This document shows, piece after piece, positions 1-8,658 of a stretch of DNA of 64,000 nt (position 1 is its first letter; each line of letters opens with the position of its first letter). The position numbers were made by a program, and so were the translations under genes. Origin of the DNA: Mantamonas sphyraenae. Its lineage: Eukaryota; CRuMs; Mantamonadidae. The notes under the pieces are model-generated. The model saw only the letters and a program-made list of their open reading frames with translations, was not told where the DNA came from and ran no database searches. The DNA is taken from positions 245,400 through 309,399 of the forward strand of contig JAPMXV010000025.1 of NCBI GenBank assembly GCA_026936335.1, read 5' to 3'.

Positions 1-123
1 CGCACCGATGCAGTAGCCTGCGTTGGAGTTGGTTGCAGCGCAGTCGTTGGCCTTCTTGCATGTGGTGGCGGCAGTGGCCATGGCAACAATGGCCAGGATG
101 GTGAGAATCACAGCAGTTCGCAT
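1..123 (-). CDS. Secreted cysteine-containing protein, N-terminal part (cut by window edge)
   Basis: The minus strand reads 41 codons from an ATG at 123 down to base 1 without a stop. The first 18-20 residues are a classical signal peptide: a basic start (MRTAV) followed by an Ile/Leu/Val/Ala core ending in small residues. The mature part begins with spaced cysteines (T-C-K-K-A-N-D-C, then Y-C-I-G), so a small disulfide-bonded secreted or surface protein is likely. It lies in the same orientation as the nuclease gene upstream, with 192 bases between them. Its hydrophobic start resembles that of the secreted Glu-rich protein at 33125-35284. The rest of the gene is outside the window, so the family cannot be named. 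Confidence 0.7.
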   Translation of the reverse strand, partial: MRTAVILTILAIVAMATAATTCKKANDCAATNSNAGYCIGA

Positions 124-162
124 TGGAGTGGGTTTTTTTGGTTGTGGCGGCGGGTGCAGGCC

Positions 163-242
163 TTTGCGACCGACCGTGAACACTGCTGTGCTTTGTTGAA
201 AAACAATAAAAATCCATCCTTTCGATGGTAGTCGGTCGCAAA
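163..242. repeat. 12-bp perfect inverted repeat between the Fanzor stop and the next gene
   Basis: TTTGCGACCGAC at 163-174 is matched by its exact reverse complement at 231-242, leaving a 56-nt spacer. Inside the spacer, CCATC...GATGG (about 214-228) can form a smaller stem. The pair lies 73-153 bases downstream of the Fanzor stop codon and just upstream of the next gene's ATG. It could be a structured RNA or element end belonging to the Fanzor, or a palindromic promoter site. I did not see the 12-mer elsewhere in the window. Confidence 0.6.
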
Positions 243-315
243 TCCCTGCCGTCACCCGCCCGTCGCCCCGCCCGCCTTTATTCTGTGTTGTTTTGTGCGA
301 TTGTTCGATTCACTC

Positions 316-3300
316 TTACTTCTTGCGCAGTTGCGCCCGTTGCTTGCGCCACCTCCTCGATGACAGCTTTGTGTGAGTCTTCCTGTCCACGCCCGAGATG
401 GCCAGCACCAACAGGGTGGCGATGGTCACCGCAGCGTCCGTATCCTTGTGCTGCGCCCATCGTTCGCAGCGTGCGCAGTCCCACCATCTTCGGCTACAGC
501 CCCGCCTCGTGTACGATTTCGGGCTCAGGGTCACCTGGTGTCCACACTCGCGGCACAGAGCAGAGGTGTACGCCTCGCGTGTGACCACGAGCGTATGTGT
601 ACGACTCAGGTGTCTCTTGACGTCCGCCAGAGGGACCCGCGCACTGAAGCCGCCGTTCCCAAAAGCAAGCAGGGAGCGCTGCTGGACCAGCCTGTCAATG
701 TCCGAGATGGAGGCCGAGATGCCAGCAAGGTACCTGTTGCGGAGCTTGCGGTGTTCGTGATGATGCGCATCCACGAGGTTCCGGTGCGGCTTTTGCTGTG
801 CAAACTCTTCCCGCTTTGCTTGGTTCAGTTCTTGCCATGTCGGGGTAGAAGAAGCAGATGATGATGGTGATGATGATGAGGAGGAGGAGGATGATCGTGC
901 GTTGGATCGTAGCGTACGTCGGGAGGACGCCGCTGCTGCTGCTGCTCCTTTGCATCTTCTGACTGCTTCCGTGGCAGCCTGGGTCAGGACGTTCTGCTTC
1001 TTCCTGAGCTGACTGGTCCGCAGCATATGTCTGTAAGATGGTGTTGGCAATGGAAAGTAGATACCTGCGTCCACGTGCAGAACATTGTCGCGATCGAGTG
1101 TCGCTGACATCTTGTTGTGGTGAAAGACAGCGACGCAGCTGGTGCAGTCAACGTTGGGGTCCATCCCGATTACAGGTATACCAGCAGGCGTCCACAAATC
1201 GTTCTGCCCTAGTGTACGGGCCACTTGTTTGTCGGACTCGAGCAAGATTCCAGTGCGCTTGCCAGCAGAAGTTTGCGATGGCTTGCACTCCGCATCTAGG
1301 TGTTGCATGGCGGCTGTAAGGCTGCTCTCGTCGACACCAGACTCTTCAAACCACTGCTCCAGCTTGGGCATGGCCGCTGTGCCGTACGCTTGATAAAAGA
1401 GGCTCGCAAAATGCGAGACGTGGAACCACGATAGATCCCGCACTTTACCCTTCGCGTCGAACCCAACACGGACACATGCGACACGCAGTGCCTCGTCGAC
1501 GTCTGATGCTGCCACGCAGCCCTGAGCACCATTCAGCTTGCGACGGGCTCCAACCGCCAGGCTATGAGGGGCGTAGACAGTTTGATAGATCGATCGGCCG
1601 TCGTTGCCACCGAGGGTGATCCCCTGCCCTCGAGTCTCCTGCCCTGTGTCTGAGTTCCAGAGCCCCGGTAGAACGAGCATGGTGACTGCGTTTACAAGGT
1701 CACCCCGGTGGGCTGCCCATCCAGCTTCCGTTCTCATAATGCCGACATGTGTTCGCCCTTTGATCCTCTCCAGTGCACGCTGTGAACCTGGGCACAGAAC
1801 AGCAGCGTGGTCCACAATAAGCTGGTTGAGCTGGCGAGCGAGCACGTGCGACTTTGCTCGCTCATCCCAGGGCAACGTCTCGATGATCGCGGTGGCAGCA
1901 GCAGCTGCTGCTGCTGCTGCTTCGCCTCCCCTCGTACTCAAGTGCTTCAGAAAGTTGTACGCGACCCGAAACAGCTTAAACTTTAGATCGTACCCCGATA
2001 CCGAAACCGTACAGCGTGCAGTCGCGTGTGGGCGAGGTACAAGCTGGACAGCGTGGCCACATTGCTCAGCCTCCAATTTGAGCAGACAGATGTAGGACGC
2101 GACACGGGCCAGGTTCTTCTCGTCCTCCTTTGCCTTTGAGAGCAAAGGCGAGCCAGCCACGACCTTGCTCACCTTGTCCTTCAGCGGCTGCAGTTGCGTC
2201 CTCCAGTCCATCTGCTGCTGCTGCGCAACCACATGCGCCTCTTCATCTTCATGGTCCTGGTCTTGGTCCTCATCTCGATCGTGCTCGTTATCCTGGTCCG
2301 CTTCCGGTTCTCCATCGTCGTCCACCTCCTCGACCTCCTCTGCTTTCACCCTCTTCTTCCATGCAGCGAGTGACATCCCCGACACGTATGCGCATGCCAC
2401 CTCCGTCAGCTTCCGCGGGAGCTCCGGCACAGCATCGCATACCATTCTCTTCACCGATGACGTCCAGTGTCTGGTCGCAAGGTTCCACATGGTCCTCATC
2501 TGACGTGCAGCTGACCCCTCAGCCAGCAGATTCTCGAGTTGCTGACGCTGCTTCTCAAGCTCCAGGCCGTTGTAGTATGTACTCGCAATATGGGCGCACA
2601 ACACTCCGTACAAGAGCTCCCGTTCCTGCACGAAGCGACTGTGAGTGTCGACCAGGACTGCATCCAATTCGTGGCGTTGGCTCTCAGTCATCCTGCTGTC
2701 CGCTGCGTCCTGAATACTCCCACGTGCCACGGTTGTGGATTTTCCCGCCAGTCCCATCACTCGTTCCACGCCTCCCTGTCCACGGCCGTCATGCATGCCG
2801 TACACGCCAGACAACGCCTGTTCCTCGGTCGGGCGGCTGTCGTTTAGCAGTGCTGCAACCTTCCGTCCAAGCTTGTAGAACGATTCACGCTCTGCTGTGC
2901 GCGCCTCGTCAATCTCATCCTCATCGTCCTCTTTGCTTGACTCCTGTACGTAGCAGACATCCTTGCCACAGAGCAGTTTGGCCAAACGGCCCTTCAAGTA
3001 GGTGCCCTTGGCCAACATCGAGTCACACAGTGTCTCCACCTCGTCGCTGTTGCTGCATGAATCAAGTCTTCCCGCCTCGACATCCGCGAGCAGCTCCTCT
3101 CTCTTCTGTTCCACTGCCTGCTCGAACTGCTGCATGTTGTCGTACCTTTTTGCCTTCTTCTTTGCCTTTTCAATCTCCTCCTGCAGCTCAGTCTGCCGTT
3201 CAATCGCGTTGTCGAGCGAGGCACGCTCCTGCGTCCCCAGCCGTATCCGTCCTTGAGCTGCAAACGCATCCACGATGTCCGACATCCTACCATCGTCGCT

Positions 3301-5757
3301 GTCGACACGAATGGTGTATGTCCTGGCGTTCACCACACCGTCCCTGAGCGCCATTGATGGGCCCGGGGCAGCTGCAGGTTCCGTTTGGTTTGGTTTGTGC
3401 TCCGGCACCCGCGTGTTCCTCGCCAGCTCCATCAACTTGTCCACGGACGACGCCAAAGAGTAATCCGCACACAGTTGGCGCATGACATACTTGAGCTGCA
3501 TACTGGTCCTTGTTCTCATGGCCGGGCGAACGGATGCCAACGCGAGACGCAGACACGAATCGTCGCTCATTGCCGGACGCAGCTCGCCGGCGCTGTCGGC
3601 GCTGTCGGCGCTGGAGGTGGCATATGTGTCCTCACGTGTGCTGGGCATTGCATGTGCCTCTTGCATGTCCTCCGTCTGCATCTCATCCGACTCCACTTCG
3701 TTTTCCAAGTCCTCTTGCTCCGCCCCGGCTCTTCCGTCGGCCTCCCAGGCCTTTACAAACGCCTCTTCTTCATCCTGGACATCCTGGACACCATTCTCAA
3801 GGTCCTCTGTCTCCATACCCGACTCCACTGCGTCGTCAGCGACGTGGTCCACCTCCCCGGTTTGATCTTCGTCTTCTGCGCTGGCGTCGGCCTTCCAGAC
3901 CCTGTATGCCTTGGCGAACGCATCCTCGTCCATGGTGACGTCGTTTCCCCGTTCGTCATCGATTTGTACCCCCAGCGTCTCGGCCAGCAAGGTCACCTGT
4001 TCCACCATGCCGCTCCTCGCATCCTCGATTTCGACATCCGACGCGCGTCCACGAGCAGGTGCTGTCGGCTCAAGTGTGGACGCCTGCACGTTGGAATGAA
4101 TGATTTGGTCCACAGCGTTCTGTACACACCACTTCTGTTGTTCTTCGGCAACGCGCTGTACACTGTCGCAGATGCGTTCGCGGTGGAAGTGGAGAAGGCC
4201 AACGGGAGCACGCTGTACAATGGCGCCCGCACAGGTTCCACCCAAAAGCGCATACGTGAAGAAGCGTGCGTTTGTGCTGTCGTTGCCCACGTGCACAGCT
4301 CTCAGATCTGTGTTGCCAGCAAGGTACTCGTTCCAGTTGTCCTGCCGGCACCAGCCGCACCGGACGCCTCTCGCCATGAGTGCACAAGCGTCTGCACCCA
4401 CCACGAGTGCATCTGCGGCGTGCTGAATGGCGCACAGGTTTGCATCGTCTGTTGCCCACACGCAGAGGCGCTGGTCCACCCAAACGTTCCCGTCGTCGCT
4501 GATTGAAACGCGGTCGTTGTCCGCACTCCTCAGGGTCTCGTACAGCCCACGCAGCCGGTGCTTTTTGGTGTACGTGTGTACGTGCGCGTCCAGCTCCTGC
4601 CGGAATGATGCAGGGATCGCTTGGATGGCCGCCATCACCAAATCCATCCCCGCCTCCTCGACGCTGCCTTCCTTGGCGCTGCCATCCTCCACGCCGCCGA
4701 GTATGAAGTGGTCGAACCCAGCAACTTCGATGTCGTCGGCAAAGCGCTGGACAAGCGGACGCACGGACCGGACAAGTTTAGCCAACGTTGCCGTTTGTGC
4801 AAACGCGGCTGAGACAAAGCTCCACGTCCTCACCGGACGGCCCTCAGGTGGTGTGGTACATTCCAGTGGGACGTACGTGGTCATACCCTCGGGTGACATG
4901 CGAGCGAGCGCCTCTACGATGTCATCGCCACTGGAGTTCACGTCCAGCTGCCGATCGAGAGCATCGCCGCCGTTGGTCAGCACAACGGCGTTGTAGTCCC
5001 CCAATGTTGCTGGTTTCGGTGCAGGAAGAGGCACGCGAGCACCAGCTTGACCGTAAGGCTTGGCACGCTTCGCCGTTGATGCTTCGCTGGCGACAGAGGC
5101 GTTGGCGTGTCCCGGCTTGATGTGAAACGAAGGACAGGAATCGCTTGTTCGGCCTATCATACGAGCGCTGTATGTTCGGCCAAAGTGCTTCCCCACGTAC
5201 CTCGCCACCTCTTTGGCAGAGAGCCTCGCCGCAGCAAGTGTGCACTCACACACGTCGCCCTTGCGAGCTACTTCAATGCACAGCGCATACTCAGACATTG
5301 CGTAGACGCGGCCATTGTGAATGAGAGATGCCTTCAGCAAGTGGCTGATGCTGAGCCAGCACAGGTCATCGTTTCGCAGCGAGCGTGAGCGGCGTGTTTG
5401 CTTGAGAAAAGGCCAGACCTGGGTTGTGAACCGCTTGCGTGCTTCCTTGGCGCGTCTCAGCAACGTGGGGCTGGCTTGGCATTTTGTGGTACTGATGTGA
5501 TGCAGAAACTCCGTCTGCTCGGGGTACTGCACCCTCGCCTGCGCCCACCGTTTGGGCTGCTTTTTCTGCTTTGGCGTGCTTTCGCCAGTTTTGAGCGCCG
5601 TGTACATCTGCCGTGCTTGATCTGTTCGAATGTCGTCGAGAAAGGTCGTGCGTACAAAGCGGTGTTTGCTTTGCCTGGTGGGCCTTCTAGGTTTGACGGT
5701 GTGCCACGAGGAGAAAACCCATTCTGACTCCGGTTCGACCTCGATATCGGTATCCAT
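316..5757 (-). CDS. Giant Fanzor-type (eukaryotic TnpB/OrfB) RNA-guided nuclease
   Basis: One uninterrupted 1813-codon frame runs from the ATG at 5757. The C-terminal 280 residues carry a TnpB/Fanzor core: RuvC-I G-M-D-P-N (Asp1533); the FGNGGFS segment near residue 1700; T-R-E-A-Y-T-S (Glu1728), placed where Fanzors carry their shifted catalytic glutamate; a zinc ribbon (C1735/C1738 and C1761/C1764); and RuvC-III H-K-D-T-D-A-A (Asp1772/1774). All expected catalytic residues are present. Upstream lie about 1500 residues of basic, acidic (E/D-rich, about 600-750) and coiled sequence, with poly-Ala and poly-Ser inserts, far longer than usual for Fanzors. The frame stays open upstream through a (GT)n microsatellite (about 5810-5832) to a TGA at 5902-5904 but has no ATG there, so 5757 is the first Met; a spliced upstream exon is possible. 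No recombinase gene is adjacent. RNA-guided DNA cleavage is known for the family; activity here is inferred. Confidence 0.82.
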   Translation of the reverse strand: MDTDIEVEPESEWVFSSWHTVKPRRPTRQSKHRFVRTTFLDDIRTDQARQMYTALKTGESTPKQKKQPKRWAQARVQYPEQTEFLHHISTTKCQASPTLLRRAKEARKRFTTQVWPFLKQTRRSRSLRNDDLCWLSISHLLKASLIHNGRVYAMSEYALCIEVARKGDVCECTLAAARLSAKEVARYVGKHFGRTYSARMIGRTSDSCPSFHIKPGHANASVASEASTAKRAKPYGQAGARVPLPAPKPATLGDYNAVVLTNGGDALDRQLDVNSSGDDIVEALARMSPEGMTTYVPLECTTPPEGRPVRTWSFVSAAFAQTATLAKLVRSVRPLVQRFADDIEVAGFDHFILGGVEDGSAKEGSVEEAGMDLVMAAIQAIPASFRQELDAHVHTYTKKHRLRGLYETLRSADNDRVSISDDGNVWVDQRLCVWATDDANLCAIQHAADALVVGADACALMARGVRCGWCRQDNWNEYLAGNTDLRAVHVGNDSTNARFFTYALLGGTCAGAIVQRAPVGLLHFHRERICDSVQRVAEEQQKWCVQNAVDQIIHSNVQASTLEPTAPARGRASDVEIEDARSGMVEQVTLLAETLGVQIDDERGNDVTMDEDAFAKAYRVWKADASAEDEDQTGEVDHVADDAVESGMETEDLENGVQDVQDEEEAFVKAWEADGRAGAEQEDLENEVESDEMQTEDMQEAHAMPSTREDTYATSSADSADSAGELRPAMSDDSCLRLALASVRPAMRTRTSMQLKYVMRQLCADYSLASSVDKLMELARNTRVPEHKPNQTEPAAAPGPSMALRDGVVNARTYTIRVDSDDGRMSDIVDAFAAQGRIRLGTQERASLDNAIERQTELQEEIEKAKKKAKRYDNMQQFEQAVEQKREELLADVEAGRLDSCSNSDEVETLCDSMLAKGTYLKGRLAKLLCGKDVCYVQESSKEDDEDEIDEARTAERESFYKLGRKVAALLNDSRPTEEQALSGVYGMHDGRGQGGVERVMGLAGKSTTVARGSIQDAADSRMTESQRHELDAVLVDTHSRFVQERELLYGVLCAHIASTYYNGLELEKQRQQLENLLAEGSAARQMRTMWNLATRHWTSSVKRMVCDAVPELPRKLTEVACAYVSGMSLAAWKKRVKAEEVEEVDDDGEPEADQDNEHDRDEDQDQDHEDEEAHVVAQQQQMDWRTQLQPLKDKVSKVVAGSPLLSKAKEDEKNLARVASYICLLKLEAEQCGHAVQLVPRPHATARCTVSVSGYDLKFKLFRVAYNFLKHLSTRGGEAAAAAAAAATAIIETLPWDERAKSHVLARQLNQLIVDHAAVLCPGSQRALERIKGRTHVGIMRTEAGWAAHRGDLVNAVTMLVLPGLWNSDTGQETRGQGITLGGNDGRSIYQTVYAPHSLAVGARRKLNGAQGCVAASDVDEALRVACVRVGFDAKGKVRDLSWFHVSHFASLFYQAYGTAAMPKLEQWFEESGVDESSLTAAMQHLDAECKPSQTSAGKRTGILLESDKQVARTLGQNDLWTPAGIPVIGMDPNVDCTSCVAVFHHNKMSATLDRDNVLHVDAGIYFPLPTPSYRHMLRTSQLRKKQNVLTQAATEAVRRCKGAAAAAASSRRTLRSNARSSSSSSSSSPSSSASSTPTWQELNQAKREEFAQQKPHRNLVDAHHHEHRKLRNRYLAGISASISDIDRLVQQRSLLAFGNGGFSARVPLADVKRHLSRTHTLVVTREAYTSALCRECGHQVTLSPKSYTRRGCSRRWWDCARCERWAQHKDTDAAVTIATLLVLAISGVDRKTHTKLSSRRWRKQRAQLRKK

Positions 5758-6532
5758 GGGGTCTTTCGTGACCGTGTCTTTGCCTTTGCTGTCTGCCTCA
5801 GTTTGCTGACGAGTGTGTGTGTGTGTGTGTGTCGTGAGGGGTCCCACACGTGTGTGAGCCGCAGCAAACGGAATTGTGAGGCGGAATTCAAACGTACTCG
5901 CTCACTGCCACTGCTGCTCGAGGAGGAGGAGGCTGAAGACGTTGAACGAGATGCACGGCCTCGACGGCCTCGGGATGCGCTGCGGGATGCACGGGATGCG
6001 CGACCTCCCCTGGAATGTGTCTCTTGGTTCTGTACACGTTGCCGTTTCTGCTGTCGCCACTCCAACGTTTGCCTGCTCCTTCGTTCACGTCTATTTTCCC
6101 GAGCCTCAACGCTACGCGGTGAATGAGATACCTCATCCCGTGTGTCTTCATCGTCTCGACCCCTCTTGCCGCCCTCATCACACAGCAGCAATAGAACCAA
6201 CATGAAGAAGAACCAACGGAAGCGCATGTTGTTTTGGCGACCACGGCGCATAGTCGAGCAGTCACTCGTACATTCTCATTCCAACGTGTAGGGTGGCGTT
6301 GACAACATTCATTTCAGTGTCCCAGGGTCCTCGCGGCTCTTGCGAGGAATCGTTCTGCAAACACAGCGAGCTTGTTCAACATGGTGCACTTACGCATGAT
6401 CGAACCGTAAGAACCCGCAGAAGAGCGAAATCATGTCTTGGTGAACATTCTATGTGTTTCTGGGCGTTGTTCTCAAGGGTGGAGCCACGTTCACGCTCAA
6501 TTGCAAGCGGCGGGTGCGCCACATGGATGCAC
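5758..6532. other. Region upstream of the Fanzor gene; RS-rich reading frame, unassigned
   Basis: No gene can be assigned with confidence. On the minus strand, a frame starting near 6225 (MRFRWFFFML) encodes a hydrophobic start followed by a strongly Arg/Ser-rich stretch. It overlaps the Fanzor 5' end in another frame. It could be an upstream Fanzor exon, a separate small gene, or chance. A (GT/CA)n microsatellite lies at about 5810-5832. Bases 6266-6532 show nothing recognisable. Confidence 0.3.
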
Positions 6533-7031
6533 ATGTGGCGGCTGGAGTGTCCTCAGTGTCAGCAGACGGTGGACGAGCCTCTGCGTGAGGTGCACGTGCA
6601 CGTGGAGAACGTCCTGTTTGGCTTTGTGCTGCAATGGTAGGGGAGACACTCAGAGACACTCAGCATGGGCGGCTGGAGCGCAGGGACAACACTGACCCCG
6701 ACCGATGGCCACGCGTGTGTGTGTGCCCCGGGACACATCGCAGCGCAAAGTGCAATTGTGTAGTTGCACCGTGTGTGACGTGTGTGCAGCTGGTGGCGCC
6801 GAATGTGCGTGTGGTGGGCGGAGCACAAGCGAGCGAACGCAGCCGCTTGGTGGTTGGGGAGGAATCTGCAAGCGAGGGGATGCAATGCCACACTTGCCGC
6901 CAGCAGTGTGCCCTCTCTGCGCTGGAGAGGGCACAGGTGGCGTGGCTGCCGGTGTCGTTTGCCGTGGTGGTAGGTGTCGTGCGGGTGCGGTTGGGTGTGT
7001 TTCCCGGGAACTGACACGGTGCCCTACACAG

Positions 7032-7985
7032 CGGCTGGTGCAGCGTTTTGTGCTGGGCAAGCAGTATCAGGAGTACAAAGAGGAGGAGTACGAGACGTGG
7101 GTGCAGCAACTGGTGATGCAGCAGGGTCTGATCAAGTGGCAGGGAGAGGAAAGCGGCATGGGGGAGATGACACCCGAAGGCGCGCGCAAAAGGACGCGTT
7201 TTGCCATGGAGCAGGGCAGCGAGTCACAGGTAGGGTTGACCAGGGAAGGTTCGGGCAGTGCAGGCACACGCACTCCGCAGACAACAACCGTGCTTGGCGA
7301 CGAGGTGTCGCCGAGCAGGCCAACGCCGATCATCACACAAGTGCCCAAGCGCAGGCGAGTTGTGGTGGTGGCACGGCAGACGGCGCTGCAGAAGGGTGGG
7401 GAAGAAGAGGATGATGACGACGAGGACGATGAAGAGGAGGAGCGGGATGAGAACGACGAGGAGGAGGAAGAGGAGGATGACGAGGATGAAGAAGAGGAGA
7501 ACGACGACGATGAAGACGATGACCAGGAAGACGAAGCAAGGGGCCACGAAAGCAGCAGCAACAGCCAAACAGTGCTCACTGTGGACGAACAGAGCAGTGC
7601 GCGTGAGCAAGGCACGCCACAAGTGCTTGCGGAAGAACTTGCACGCATCGAGGGGCATGTGATGCGGTTGAGGCCATTGCTGGTGTCGCTGCGCAACACA
7701 CACAAGCAGATTCTGGACGCAAGAGTCATCTCCTTTCTGCAATTGGGCGGTGGCAGGCGTGTGGCAGCTGTGGGCCAACAGATGAGTGAATCGCTGAGGT
7801 GGAGAGTGTCCCAAGCGTACCCTGGATTGCGCCTGTTTGCAGCTGCATCGTCCAGCAGGTCGGAGGAGGAGGACGAATCGTACACACAGCGCAACACGTC
7901 GCCTGCCCAGCTGCGTGCCCTCCTTGTGCGTCTAGGCGCTGTGCAGAGTCTGCAAGAGGCCGGCGTGCTGTTGTCCACCGTCTGA
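7032..7985 (+). CDS. Acidic low-complexity protein, 5' exons unresolved
   Basis: The last exon is clear. It follows an intron whose end carries CTGACACGG and then CAG, and it starts with R-L-V-Q-R-F-V-L-G-K. It encodes 317 residues: a helical start, a basic segment with PKRRR (a possible nuclear signal), about 60 almost purely Glu/Asp residues, a predicted helical segment (LARIEGHVMRLRPLL) and an SEEEDES tail. A donor GTAGGT at 6970 fits a 62-nt phase-0 intron. An upstream exon MWRLECPQC at 6533-6589, followed by a GTGCAC donor, is plausible and would add a CxxC pair, but I could not link all exons in frame. The acidic tract and basic motif suggest a nuclear protein. No family is recognised. 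The SMIM8-like gene converges on it 160 bases away. Confidence 0.6.
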   Translation, partial: RLVQRFVLGKQYQEYKEEEYETWVQQLVMQQGLIKWQGEESGMGEMTPEGARKRTRFAMEQGSESQVGLTREGSGSAGTRTPQTTTVLGDEVSPSRPTPIITQVPKRRRVVVVARQTALQKGGEEEDDDDEDDEEEERDENDEEEEEEDDEDEEEENDDDEDDDQEDEARGHESSSNSQTVLTVDEQSSAREQGTPQVLAEELARIEGHVMRLRPLLVSLRNTHKQILDARVISFLQLGGGRRVAAVGQQMSESLRWRVSQAYPGLRLFAAASSSRSEEEDESYTQRNTSPAQLRALLVRLGAVQSLQEAGVLLSTV

Positions 7986-8144
7986 TGGGTGTTGCATTTT
8001 CGATCTTTCGTGGCAATCGCTCATCACTCCACTCCATTCCAATCCCGGTCAACTGGTCCAACAGAACTGCGTGGTGGTGACAAAAATGTCCTCTGGTCTT
8101 CAACACCCGCCCAAAAATGTACAATTCCCACCCCCAGCGTTGCT

Positions 8145-8543
8145 TCACTGGTGAGATTGGTCACGAGAGTCGTCGTCAATGCGGTCGTGGTGGTCCGTGT
8201 CGTTGCGAGGCACGTTCATGCCTGCCATGCCGCCCATCATGGAGCGGGTGAGAACGCCTGACGGAGCCACATAGCCGTAGGGGTTGGAGGCAGGATGAGG
8301 CGTCACTTCTGGTGTTGGCTGGGGCGCACGACGCACCTGGGCCGGTTCGCGTTCGCCTGCGTCCTCCCGGGCGATCTGGCGGCTGAGATTGAAAAAGTAC
8401 AGAAAGACGCCGGCCAGGGCAGCTGTGCCGACGAGCCCCAGCGCACGGTTGATGGGTGTTGGTTTGGCATACAACTCAAAGTTGAGCATGCGGAAGATGG
8501 GAGATGTCTGCCGCTGCTGGTTGGTCTTTGGCTTGGGAGGCAT
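8145..8543 (-). CDS. SMIM8: SMIM8-like small integral membrane protein
   Basis: A single exon of 132 residues. Residues 15-50 contain the SMIM8 signature: I-F-R-M-L-N-F-E-L-Y-A-K-P followed by N-R-A-L-G-L and one transmembrane helix (VGTAALAGVFLYFFNL, about 38-53). The metazoan protein has the same order (FRAVNPELF.KP, then one helix) and is about 97 residues long. Here the extra length is a charged, proline-rich C-terminal tail ending in an Asp/His/Arg stretch. The family is a poorly characterised single-pass membrane protein, so no reaction can be given. The gene is divergent from eIF4A with 115 bases between start codons, which suggests a shared promoter. Confidence 0.75.
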   Translation of the reverse strand: MPPKPKTNQQRQTSPIFRMLNFELYAKPTPINRALGLVGTAALAGVFLYFFNLSRQIAREDAGEREPAQVRRAPQPTPEVTPHPASNPYGYVAPSGVLTRSMMGGMAGMNVPRNDTDHHDRIDDDSRDQSHQ

Positions 8544-8658
8544 GGTGTCAAGAGAGTTGGTGTGGATACCCTGGCGAGTGAGGAGGCGCCGCGCCGCCCA
8601 CTGATTCCATTTGGAACAAAAAAAACAACAACACCAACCAACCAACCAACCAACCAAC
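8544..8658. promoter_or_regulatory. Bidirectional promoter between SMIM8-like and eIF4A genes
   Basis: Only 115 bases separate the two divergent start codons. Immediately before the eIF4A ATG is an A-rich stretch followed by six or seven CAAC/AACC units (about 8620-8657), typical of an unstructured, efficiently translated 5' leader. I see no clear TATA box. Confidence 0.5.

Noticed and set aside
2130-3347. 405-codon Pro/Ser/Arg-rich plus-strand frame
   Set aside because: Antisense shadow of the Fanzor acidic region; no conserved motif.
5758-5847. Extending the Fanzor protein to a GTG at 5847
   Set aside because: Non-ATG start inside a (CA)n microsatellite; not credible as a eukaryotic start, and the first in-frame ATG is at 5757.
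6705-7031. Cys-rich N-terminus for the acidic protein, considered as a zinc finger
   Set aside because: The part directly before 7032 is an intron by its donor, CTGACACGG and CAG acceptor. The CxxC spacing did not match a known finger.
7067-7978. Minus-strand poly-Ser frame
   Set aside because: It is the mirror of the (GAG/GAC)n acidic tract; the plus-strand exon has a clean acceptor and branch-like site.
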